From assembly GCA_026982255.1 (NCBI GenBank), contig JALSHL010000205.1, positions 1-14,690 of the forward strand: DNA of 14,690 bases, in the 5' to 3' direction. How positions within the stretch are numbered: position 1 is the stretch's first letter; each line of letters opens with the position of its first letter. This document shows positions 1-6,126 of this stretch, in pieces. This DNA is from Paracoccaceae bacterium (GTDB taxonomy: Bacteria > Pseudomonadota > Alphaproteobacteria > Rhodobacterales > Rhodobacteraceae). The notes beneath the pieces were generated by a model, which did not search any database, was not told where the DNA came from, and worked only from the letters and a program-made list of their open reading frames with translations. Position numbers and translations under genes: made by a program.

Positions 1-1
1 C

Positions 2-352
2 AACCATCTGCGGGCATGGCTGGTGTTTTTCCTGCACGGGGTAGAAGAAACTGCCCGCAGCGCCGCCGATGCCTTTCGCGCCATTCTGGAACTGAAAGCC
101 CGGATCGAGGGCGACGTGCTGCCGCGCTTCAGCGCCCGCCGCCAAAACAACGCCCAAGCGCTGATGCGCTATCTGTATGGGCGTCCGGTTATTGATGTCA
201 AAGCGGTGGCCGCATTGACCGGCAGCACCGCCAACACCGCCTCGGCCCTGATTTCCGATTTGGTGGAGTATGGTGTGCTAACCGAAATCACCGGCCAACA
301 ACGCAACCGCCTGTTTGTTTTTCAAGAATATATTGCCCTTTTCAGGAGATAG
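2..352 (+). CDS. Fic family protein, C-terminal part (5' end outside window)
   Basis: The frame is open to the left edge, so this is the last ~116 residues of a longer protein. The first GTG at position 23 is internal, because the residues before it (NHLRAWL) continue the family motif. The segment W-L-V-F-F-L-H-G-V-E-E-T-A followed by helices is typical of the end of the Fic core. A winged-helix-like tail follows (PVIDVKAVAALTGSTANTAS, then a YGVL-type wing), as in many Fic proteins with a C-terminal HTH. Fic proteins usually transfer AMP from ATP to a target hydroxyl through an HPFx[D/E]GNGR motif. That motif would lie left of the window, so activity cannot be judged. The TAG stop is 4 bases before the helicase start, and the helicase Shine-Dalgarno lies inside this gene's last codons, so the two are probably co-translated. 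The family call is good; the role in this operon is unknown. Confidence 0.8.
   Translation, partial: NHLRAWLVFFLHGVEETARSAADAFRAILELKARIEGDVLPRFSARRQNNAQALMRYLYGRPVIDVKAVAALTGSTANTASALISDLVEYGVLTEITGQQRNRLFVFQEYIALFRR
344..349 (+). promoter_or_regulatory. Ribosome binding site that fixes the helicase start at TTG 357
   Basis: AGGAGA sits 7 bases before a TTG codon at 357-359. The longer frame could begin at another TTG at 315, but that start would overlap the Fic gene by 38 bases and has no comparable site. The site lies in the last codons and stop of the Fic gene, which suggests translational coupling. Confidence 0.7.
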
Positions 353-356
353 AAAA

Positions 357-2411
357 TTGTCCGACCCTCGTAACGTCCCCTCCGTATCCGTCACCTATGC
401 CCGCACCGGTGGCTCGACCACCTCCAACGAGATGGGCATGCGGGCGATGCAGGAGCGGGCCTATGAAAAACGCGGCGAGCAATATCTGCTGATCAAATCA
501 CCGCCAGCCTCGGGCAAAAGCCGCGCGCTGATGTTCATTGCGCTCGACAAACTGGAAAATCAGGGGGTGAAACAGGCGATCGTGGTGGTGCCGGAAAAAT
601 CCATCGGGGCGAGCTTTAACAATGAGCCGCTGAGCGATTTCGGTTTTTGGGCCGATTGGAGCGTCGCGCCGAAATGGAACCTGTGCAACGCCCCCGGCGA
701 GGATGGCGGCAAGGTCAAATCCGTTGCGGCATTTTTGCAAAGCGATGACAGGGTTCTGGTCTGCACCCACGCCACATTCCGGTTCGCCGTGGATCAGCTG
801 GGGGTGGAGGCCTTTGACAACCGCCTGATCGCCATCGATGAATTCCACCATGTCAGCGCCAACCCCGATAACAAGCTGGGCGCGCATCTGGCGGCCTTTA
901 TGGCGCGCGACAAGGTGCACATGGTGGCCATGACCGGATCGTATTTTCGCGGCGATGCCGAGGCCGTCCTTGCCCCCGGAGACGAGGCTAAATTCGAAAC
1001 CGTCACCTATACCTATTACGAGCAGTTGAACGGCTATGAATTTCTGAAAACGCTCGATATCGGTTATTTCTTTTATTCCGGTTCCTATGCCGATGACATC
1101 ATGAAGGTGCTGGACCCGGCCGAAAAAACCATCTTGCATATTCCGAACGTGAATTCCCGCGAAAGCACCAAGGACAAGCACAAGGAGGTCGATCACATCA
1201 TCGACGCGCTGGGCGAATGGCAGGGCACCGATCCGGAAACCGGTTTTCAACTGGTAAAAACGCCGGGCGGACGGGTGCTGAAAATCGCCGATCTTGTGGA
1301 TGATGAAGCGGCCAAACGTGATCGCGTTTCGGCGGCGCTGAAAGACCCCGCGCACAAAAATGACCGCGACCATGTGGATATCATCATTGCGCTGGGCATG
1401 GCCAAAGAGGGCTTTGACTGGATCTGGTGCGAACATGCACTGACGGTCGGGTATCGGGCCAGCCTGACCGAGATCGTGCAGATTATCGGCCGCGCCACCC
1501 GCGATGCGCCGGGCAAGGAACGGGCACGCTTTACCAACCTGATTGCAGAGCCAGACGCCGCCGAAGACGCTGTAACTGAAGCTGTCAATGACACGCTGAA
1601 GGCAATTGCCGCCAGCCTGCTGATGGAGCAGGTTTTGGCACCGCGTTTCAATTTCACCCCGAAGACTCCGCAAAGTACCCCGGTTGAAGGTTTCGACTAT
1701 GGCGAGGGCGGGTATGACCCGAAAAAATGTAACGTCGGGTTCAGCGAAGAAAGCGGCCAGTTCCAAATCGAGATCAAGGGACTGGCGGAACCGAAAAGCA
1801 AAGAGGCGCAACGTATTTGCCAGCAAGACCTGAACGAGGTGATCACTGCTTTTGTTCAGGACAAAACCACAATCGAGCGGGGGTTGTTTGATGAGGAGAT
1901 GGTGCCGCAGGAATTGACCCAGGTGCGCATGGGTAAAATCGTCGGAAGCAAATTCCCCGAGCTGGACCCCGAGGATCAGGAAGCGGTGCGCCAACATGCA
2001 ATTGCCGCTTTGAACCTGACGCAAAAAGCCAAAGAGGTTGCCCTGTCTGGCATGGATGATGCCCAGACGGGCGGCAATACCGCCCTTATTGACGGGGTGC
2101 GCAAGTTTGCAATGGACGTGCGCGATCTGGATATTGATCTGATCGACCGGATCAACCCGTTCAGCGAGGCATATGCCATCCTTGCCAAGACCATGAGTGA
2201 GGAAAGCCTGAAACAGGTTGCCGCTGTGATTTCGGCCAAGAAGGTGCAGCTTTCGCCAGAAGAGGCACGCAATCTGGCAAAGCGGGCGCTACGATTCAAG
2301 CAAGAACGCGGGCGGTTGCCGTCGATCACATCCCCCGATCCTTGGGAAAAGAAAATGGCCGAGGGCGTGGCGTATCTTGCCCGCATGAAGCAGGAGGCCG
2401 CAAATGGTTAA
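357..2411 (+). CDS. DEAD/DEAH-box SF2 helicase family protein (type III restriction Res-like)
   Basis: This 684-residue protein starts at TTG 357, chosen for its AGGAGA site. Superfamily 2 motor motifs are visible in order: Walker A-type SPPASGKS (about residues 48-55), Walker B DEFHH (161-165), motif III TGSYFRG (193-199) and motif VI QIIGRATR (375-382). These are the ATP-binding and hydrolysis residues of DNA translocases/helicases like the Res subunits of restriction enzymes. The ~300 residues after motif VI match no domain I recognise. Near the C-terminus (about 646-680) is a segment RFKQERGRLP...D.WEKKMAEG.A.L.RMKQ that resembles one in the next protein. No nuclease motif is evident here, so a cutting function, if any, would come from the GIY-YIG partner. 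The stop overlaps the next ATG by 8 bases (ATGGTTAA), a sign of coupled translation. The helicase family is firm; the substrate and role in defence are inferred. Confidence 0.85.
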   Translation: MSDPRNVPSVSVTYARTGGSTTSNEMGMRAMQERAYEKRGEQYLLIKSPPASGKSRALMFIALDKLENQGVKQAIVVVPEKSIGASFNNEPLSDFGFWADWSVAPKWNLCNAPGEDGGKVKSVAAFLQSDDRVLVCTHATFRFAVDQLGVEAFDNRLIAIDEFHHVSANPDNKLGAHLAAFMARDKVHMVAMTGSYFRGDAEAVLAPGDEAKFETVTYTYYEQLNGYEFLKTLDIGYFFYSGSYADDIMKVLDPAEKTILHIPNVNSRESTKDKHKEVDHIIDALGEWQGTDPETGFQLVKTPGGRVLKIADLVDDEAAKRDRVSAALKDPAHKNDRDHVDIIIALGMAKEGFDWIWCEHALTVGYRASLTEIVQIIGRATRDAPGKERARFTNLIAEPDAAEDAVTEAVNDTLKAIAASLLMEQVLAPRFNFTPKTPQSTPVEGFDYGEGGYDPKKCNVGFSEESGQFQIEIKGLAEPKSKEAQRICQQDLNEVITAFVQDKTTIERGLFDEEMVPQELTQVRMGKIVGSKFPELDPEDQEAVRQHAIAALNLTQKAKEVALSGMDDAQTGGNTALIDGVRKFAMDVRDLDIDLIDRINPFSEAYAILAKTMSEESLKQVAAVISAKKVQLSPEEARNLAKRALRFKQERGRLPSITSPDPWEKKMAEGVAYLARMKQEAANG

Positions 2412-3594
2412 GGGATTTACATCGGAAGATGATAAACTGCTGGCCGAGCTTGGTGTCGAGGTCGAGGCAAAGAAAACCGTTAGCCGCACTCCGCGCGAAG
2501 AGCGCATCATTGCCGGATTTGAAGAGATACAGCGTTTCACCAAAGAACATGGTCGCCCACCGCAACATGGCGAGGACCGCGACATTTTCGAGCGCCTCTA
2601 TGCCGTGCGACTGGATCGCATGCGGGAGGTGCCGGAATGCCGGAATTTGGTTGAGCCTGTAGACGATCAGGGGCTTCTAGGGGGGGCAACCGCTGAAACC
2701 GAAAATGAAGCTGACGATCTCGATGATGCAGCACTATTGGCCGAGCTTGGAGTGGAGGTTGATGCCGCCCCGATTACCGAATTGCGCCATGTTCGCTCAA
2801 GCGCTGAAAAAAAGGCGGCTGAAGATATTGCCGGTCGCGAGAGGTGCGAAGATTTTGAAACCTTCAAACCATTGTTTGAGCAGGTTCAAAAAGAGCTGAA
2901 TACCGGCCTGCGTGAAACCAGGCCTTTCGAGATGAAGGCCGAGATTGAAAAAGGCCGGTTCTTTATTGTGGGGGGGCAAAAGGCTTTTGTTGCCGATAAG
3001 GGCGAAATCACCATCACGGAGCACGGACGCACAGATGCCAGATTGCGCGTGATTTTCGACAATGGGACCGAAAGCAACATGCTTATGCGCTCGCTTCAGC
3101 GTGCCCTGAACAAGGATGAAGCCGGAAGACGGATCACCGAGCCGACCGCCGGGCCGTTGTTTTCCGACCAGACAATCGACGGGGACGAAGCAAGCGGGAC
3201 GATCTATGTGCTGCGGAGTAAATCCGATCATCCGCTCGTCGCGGGAAATCGGGATTTGGTTCACAAAATCGGTGTGACCAATATGAGCGTGGAAAAGCGG
3301 ATAGCCGGGGCACATCTTCAGCCAACATTCCTGATGGCCAATGTCGAAATCGTGGCGAGCTATGAGCTCTACAACATCAATCGCACAAAACTTGAAAACC
3401 TGATCCACCGCATTTTTGAGCCCGCACGGCTCGAGATTGAAATCATGGACCGTTTCGGGCGGCCCGTTATGCCCCGCGAATGGTTTCTTGTGCCGCTTTT
3501 TGTGATTGATGATGCTGTTGACAAACTTAAGGACGGGACGATTTCTGGATATCGCTACGATCCTGATAGTGCAGCTTTGCAGAGGCACGGGTAA
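2404..3594 (+). CDS. GIY-YIG nuclease family protein (T5orf172/MUG113-type) with helicase-linked N-terminus
   Basis: This is a 396-residue protein. The C-terminal ~130 residues look like a GIY-YIG nuclease domain of the T5orf172/MUG113 kind: TIY at 266-268 and KIG at 288-290 replace the two signature triplets, followed by a candidate catalytic Arg (R299 in SVEKR) and metal-binding Glu (E331 in KLENLIHRIF). Before it, about residues 174-245 form a conserved-looking module (GRFFIVGGQKAFVADKGE, then DARLRVIFDNGTESN and LMRSLQRAL). The N-terminal 145 residues are acidic, contain LLAELGVEV[E/D]A twice (12-22 and 111-121), and carry a segment FTKEHGRPP...E.L..VRLDRMRE like the helicase C-terminus. 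The ATG overlaps the helicase stop, and the Abi gene follows after 6 bases. The protein is probably the nuclease partner of the helicase. Nuclease family calls rest on spaced motifs, so cleavage is likely but unproven. Confidence 0.8.
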   Translation: MVKGFTSEDDKLLAELGVEVEAKKTVSRTPREERIIAGFEEIQRFTKEHGRPPQHGEDRDIFERLYAVRLDRMREVPECRNLVEPVDDQGLLGGATAETENEADDLDDAALLAELGVEVDAAPITELRHVRSSAEKKAAEDIAGRERCEDFETFKPLFEQVQKELNTGLRETRPFEMKAEIEKGRFFIVGGQKAFVADKGEITITEHGRTDARLRVIFDNGTESNMLMRSLQRALNKDEAGRRITEPTAGPLFSDQTIDGDEASGTIYVLRSKSDHPLVAGNRDLVHKIGVTNMSVEKRIAGAHLQPTFLMANVEIVASYELYNINRTKLENLIHRIFEPARLEIEIMDRFGRPVMPREWFLVPLFVIDDAVDKLKDGTISGYRYDPDSAALQRHG

Positions 3595-3600
3595 GCTGCG

Positions 3601-4494
3601 ATGCCCTTTCCTCTTTCACCTCAAAGCGTTAACGCTATAGCCGAAATTATCAGCGGGGGAGGCGGTAATGATCCTGATCCACCCATTGGCATCTACCGTA
3701 GTGGGCCAAAAATCGAGAATTTCATGCGCGCCTGCAATGTTGATTTCAGGTTGGACGGCTCTCGCGTTCCATCCCTAGTGACATGCCTCATCAACCTCAA
3801 TAATGGCTTCGAGGCTGAGCAAGTCCTACCGAGGATTATTGAGTCTGCTGCTGATCCCCGTGATTTCATCCACGAGCCTGCGCGCCATACTATCGTGCTA
3901 GAATACCTCAATCGCGTGCTGCGCTTTGATGGTTTTGAGCTACAGCAACAGGGAGGACGGATACGCTTGATCGAGGCAGGCAAAGGTATTCCCGTTCTTG
4001 CAGAGCTTGCAGGATTGTCCGAAGTCATTGATTTCGACACTGTGAATCGAGATCTGGAACGCGCCCTTGCAAACAGCCAGACGGATCCTGAAGATGCCGT
4101 CACCGCTGCGTGTAGCACGTTCGAAAGTGTTTGTCGGTCGATCCTAATCGAACTCGGACAACCCTTACCTGCGAAGAAAGACGTGCAGGGACTCTACAAC
4201 GCAGTGAAGCAGCCGCTTGGCCTATCTCCCGATCGCTCCGACGTTGACCCCTTGATTGCCAAAGATGTTCGGCAAATCCTGTCTGGCCTGGCTACGGTAG
4301 TTGGAGGGGTGGGGGCATTGCGCACCCATGGTGGCGACGCCCACGGCCGCGAGAAGGGCTATGCCCGTGTCGATACGCGGATCGCTCGCTTAGCGATCCA
4401 TGCCGCAAGTACGGCGTCACTCTTTCTCATCGAGACATGGCAACGCAAGTTTCCGGCCCGCCCGCTCACCAAGGTTGATGATCCAGAATTGTGA
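3601..4494 (+). CDS. Abortive infection family protein with Abi_C-type C-terminal domain
   Basis: This is a 297-residue protein whose ATG is 6 bases after the nuclease stop. The C-terminal ~140 residues match the Abi_C family pattern: DAVTAACSTFESVCRSIL, then KDVRQILSGLATVVGG, then ALRTHGGDAHG and a final helix AIHAASTASLFLIETW. The R241-x6-H248 spacing (RTHGGDAH) fits the R-x(4-6)-H motif of HEPN ribonucleases, so an RNase role is possible but inferred. The N-terminal ~150 residues are not recognised. The few homologous proteins I know of are annotated as abortive infection proteins, which act by stopping growth of infected cells. No clear Shine-Dalgarno is seen; translation may depend on the upstream gene. 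Base composition looks lower in G+C than the neighbouring genes (about half in the first 60 bases), with more A/T-ending codons, hinting at a separate origin. Confidence 0.8.
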   Translation: MPFPLSPQSVNAIAEIISGGGGNDPDPPIGIYRSGPKIENFMRACNVDFRLDGSRVPSLVTCLINLNNGFEAEQVLPRIIESAADPRDFIHEPARHTIVLEYLNRVLRFDGFELQQQGGRIRLIEAGKGIPVLAELAGLSEVIDFDTVNRDLERALANSQTDPEDAVTAACSTFESVCRSILIELGQPLPAKKDVQGLYNAVKQPLGLSPDRSDVDPLIAKDVRQILSGLATVVGGVGALRTHGGDAHGREKGYARVDTRIARLAIHAASTASLFLIETWQRKFPARPLTKVDDPEL

Positions 4495-4501
4495 TCATCA
4501 A
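4475..4501. repeat. 9-bp inverted repeat spanning the Abi gene stop codon
   Basis: TTGATGATC (4475-4483) is perfectly repeated in reverse (4493-4501) around a 9-base loop. The TGA stop at 4492-4494 lies at the loop and right-arm junction. It could end transcription of the + strand operon, of the opposing - strand operon, or both, but no run of T follows on either strand, so it is not a classic intrinsic terminator. Confidence 0.5.
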
Positions 4502-4629
4502 ATACTACGTTGTGGATAAATCAAGATTTTTTGGTGCATTATTTCGACCCAATAATATTAATTGCTTGGTGCGCGCAAAGGTCGTGTTCAGAATAAGCGC
4601 ATGAATTTGACCGACTAGGAAATTTCGTG
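4495..4629. other. AT-rich gap between convergent operons
   Basis: This 135-base stretch is visibly richer in A+T than its surroundings, and both operons end at it. I see no gene, tRNA or strong terminator with a T-run in it. It contains short A/T runs and a TGCGCGC-like palindromic patch. Because it separates phage lysis genes from the defence-like genes, it could mark the prophage edge or a cargo insertion point. No duplicated attachment core can be recognised with only one side in view. Confidence 0.5.
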
Positions 4630-4884
4630 TTAGAAACGTTGGCAAATTCGAGACTGATCGCGCAAGGTAGTGTAATCGCTCAACATTTCGTTGAGCGCCG
4701 ACCCTTCCGGCAACGCCAGCACTTCCTCTGCCGCCTTTGCCTGAATACCCGCGTCATACTCCACCACCGGCGGGCATACACCTGTGACCCGCTCAGAATT
4801 TACCGTCGCGCAGGCGCTCAGCAAGCTCGTTACGATTACGAGGGCGGCGAGACGCGGCCTCGAGCATTCGGCGCTGGATTTCAT
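4630..4884 (-). CDS. Rz1-like outer membrane spanin lipoprotein
   Basis: This 84-residue protein starts at ATG 4884, chosen because GGAGA lies 6 bases upstream and the start gives a compact lipoprotein signal; the frame could be extended upstream to 4929 with no such signal. Residues 12-24 are hydrophobic and end in a lipobox LSAC, with Cys25 as the expected lipid-bearing residue. The mature part is about 60 residues. Its first 92 bases overlap the 3' end of the neighbouring membrane gene in another reading frame, the classic Rz/Rz1 layout. In phage lysis the outer membrane lipoprotein pairs with the inner membrane spanin across the periplasm to fuse or disrupt the outer membrane. It is the last gene of the late operon. 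The call rests on signal, size and layout rather than sequence family. Confidence 0.72.
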   Translation of the reverse strand: MKSSAECSRPRLAALVIVTSLLSACATVNSERVTGVCPPVVEYDAGIQAKAAEEVLALPEGSALNEMLSDYTTLRDQSRICQRF

Positions 4885-5047
4885 TGGCTTTCTCCGTATT
4901 TTCGAGCCGTTCTGCCAGCCGTCCGGCACGCTCGCCGGAGCGGCGCAGGGATAGGAGGAACAGCGATATTGTTAGGATGATTACGGCCCACTTTCCGACG
5001 GCCAGAGCGAGGCGGCTGCCGGTGAGCCATGTGATCAGCGCGCCCAT
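4793..5047 (-). CDS. Rz-like inner membrane spanin
   Basis: This is an 84-residue protein. One hydrophobic helix is seen at about residues 12-34 (ending IILTISLFLLSL), followed by a charged, Arg/Glu-rich helical stretch (about 35-70, with RLAERLENTEKANEIQRRML) that fits a coiled coil, as in i-spanins. The topology would be N-in with a periplasmic coiled coil. The ATG overlaps the endolysin stop (TAATG), and the 3' third of the gene overlaps the Rz1-like lipoprotein gene in a different frame. Together they would form the spanin complex that completes lysis after holin and endolysin. No database family is recognised, so function is inferred from topology and gene order. Confidence 0.72.
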   Translation of the reverse strand: MGALITWLTGSRLALAVGKWAVIILTISLFLLSLRRSGERAGRLAERLENTEKANEIQRRMLEAASRRPRNRNELAERLRDGKF

Positions 5048-5739
5048 TAGCGCCGCCCTTTCCGCCAGTCATCCCAGCGGGCGTAGATGGTGACCCCGAT
5101 GCCGATCAGGGCCACGGCGATGAACAGCCAGCGGATTGTGTCGAGCCAGGGTATCAGCGGTTGCAGGGCGGATTGGGCGTCGGTGGCGGCCTGCTGCATC
5201 ACCTCGACACCGGCCGCGCCGATGGTGGCGACACCGGCTGCGCCGCCGCCTTTCATGGTGCGGGATTCCGTCAGGGTTGCGCGCAGGCGCGGTGGTTCGG
5301 GGGCAAATCGAGTGGTGCGACCATTGCGAATGGCGCGGGGCGGAAACGGATCACCCCATTGGCGGGCGCGGCCGATGTCGATGTGCATGAAGTTCTGGCG
5401 GGGATAGAAGCCGAAGCCGGTGAAGCCGACGGCGCGAGCCGCGACCTCAAAACCCACGGGATCATGGTTGGCCATAGAAATATCGAACGCCGCGCCCTGC
5501 AAATGCATGGAGTGTTTGGCCCCGCCGACCTGCCGGTTATAGGCGGGGCTGCGATAGGCGGAGTTAACAATCATTGGTACACCAAGGCGGTCCCGCAAGG
5601 CCTGCAGCTTGTCGAGGGCGGGTTCGTTGATACGGATGGTGCCATCGCCACGGCAGGCGATTTCCTCGGGTGAAAAGTTGAGCCAGCGCCAGAGTTTACC
5701 GGGCACGTCGCGCCAGTCAGCGTAATAGTGGGTGGTCAT
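5047..5739 (-). CDS. Peptidase M15-family endolysin with C-terminal membrane helix
   Basis: This is a 230-residue protein. Residues ~20-130 form an M15-type (D-Ala-D-Ala carboxypeptidase/YcbK-like) domain: SAYRSPAYN at 60-68, then H79 and D86 in HSMHLQGAAFDI and H119 in MHIDIG, which are the expected zinc ligands. The domain cuts peptide cross-links of peptidoglycan. After a Pro/Arg linker and a Gly/Ala-rich segment (163-178) there is a membrane helix at about 203-219 (WLFIAVALIGIGVTIYARW) with a basic tail ending in RKGRR, so the enzyme is probably membrane-anchored. No signal peptide is seen at the N-terminus. The strong site GGAGG lies 5 bases before ATG 5739. The gene follows the DUF6127 membrane gene and a terminator, and precedes the spanins, which fits lysis. 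The enzyme family is secure; the anchoring and timing are inferred. Confidence 0.85.
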   Translation of the reverse strand: MTTHYYADWRDVPGKLWRWLNFSPEEIACRGDGTIRINEPALDKLQALRDRLGVPMIVNSAYRSPAYNRQVGGAKHSMHLQGAAFDISMANHDPVGFEVAARAVGFTGFGFYPRQNFMHIDIGRARQWGDPFPPRAIRNGRTTRFAPEPPRLRATLTESRTMKGGGAAGVATIGAAGVEVMQQAATDAQSALQPLIPWLDTIRWLFIAVALIGIGVTIYARWDDWRKGRR

Positions 5740-5744
5740 GATTT

Positions 5745-5750
5745 CCTCCA
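5745..5750 (-). promoter_or_regulatory. Strong ribosome binding site of the endolysin gene
   Basis: On the - strand TGGAGG lies 5 bases before ATG 5739. It sits just downstream of the hairpin at 5757-5777, so read-through transcripts would be translated efficiently. Confidence 0.65.
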
Positions 5751-5756
5751 GAAATG

Positions 5757-5777
5757 AAAAACCCGCCGGTTGGCGGG
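5757..5777 (-). terminator. Intrinsic terminator/attenuator between DUF6127 and endolysin genes
   Basis: On the - strand a perfect 6-bp stem CCCGCC/GGCGGG with the loop AACC is followed at once by five T residues. This is the form of a rho-independent terminator. It is within the 64-base gap between two co-oriented genes, 7 bases before the endolysin Shine-Dalgarno, so it would reduce transcription into the endolysin and spanins unless an antiterminator or read-through acts. Confidence 0.68.
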
Positions 5778-5803
5778 CATGTGGTCGGGTGATTTTGGGT
5801 TGC

Positions 5804-6085
5804 TTAGCCGAACAGCTTGAGCTTCACGGCTATACCCGCGATCAAGGCGAGCAACAGGCCGGTAGTGATCAGGCGCACAATGGTTTGCCAGGCGGTGCGG
5901 CGCGCCATGCGCAGGCTATCGAGTAATGTGCGCAGGTCGTGGATGTCGATAGCGGCTTCGGGGCCGTCAAGGCCAACATCGGCCAGGGCACGGCGTGCGC
6001 CCTGTTCGGCGGCGCGGGCCAGCATGGCCTCGAATTCGTCCTCGGGCATGCGCACAAAGCCCGCTTCAATTTTTTGCGGGGTCAT
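5804..6085 (-). CDS. DUF6127-like small membrane protein, candidate holin
   Basis: This is a 93-residue protein. The N-terminal two thirds is soluble and helical, with EQGARRALADVGL and D-I-H-D-L-R-T-L-L-D-S-L-R-M-A-R-R-T-A-W, a pattern I associate with the DUF6127 family of Alphaproteobacteria. One hydrophobic helix follows at about 69-87 (IVRLITTGLLLALIAGIAV) and ends in a short basic tail. The ATG at 6085 has AAGGA about 5 bases upstream. Size, a single C-terminal membrane segment and position before the endolysin make it a candidate holin or holin partner, but one helix alone does not prove pore formation. It could also be a structural or regulatory membrane protein. It sits 41 bases after the DUF2793 gene, and a terminator follows it. 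Confidence 0.68.
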   Translation of the reverse strand: MTPQKIEAGFVRMPEDEFEAMLARAAEQGARRALADVGLDGPEAAIDIHDLRTLLDSLRMARRTAWQTIVRLITTGLLLALIAGIAVKLKLFG

Positions 6086-6126
6086 GGGGTTCCTTTCTGT
6101 GTTGATATGCGTTGGAAACGCCGGGA

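Noticed and set aside
498..2024. Long - strand open frame (508 codons) opposite the helicase gene
   Set aside because: The + strand frame has clear helicase motifs in order. The reverse frame shows no recognisable domain and is explained by the codon bias of a GC-rich gene.
2797..3588. Open - strand frame opposite the GIY-YIG gene
   Set aside because: It has no motif, and the + strand frame carries nuclease-family motifs and fits the operon spacing.
4510..4540. Possible terminator around the T6 run in the convergent gap
   Set aside because: The only stem before the T-run is 5 bp with a 2-base loop, too tight to form a stable hairpin.
4627..5673. Several + strand frames opposite the lysis genes
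   Set aside because: They overlap each other and run antisense to the endolysin and spanins, which have zinc-ligand, lipobox and membrane features and good ribosome sites.
6060..6080. CCCGC/GCGGG hairpin just inside the DUF6127 gene
   Set aside because: The 5-bp stem with an 11-base loop lies within the coding sequence, with no T-run after it on the coding strand; probably chance.
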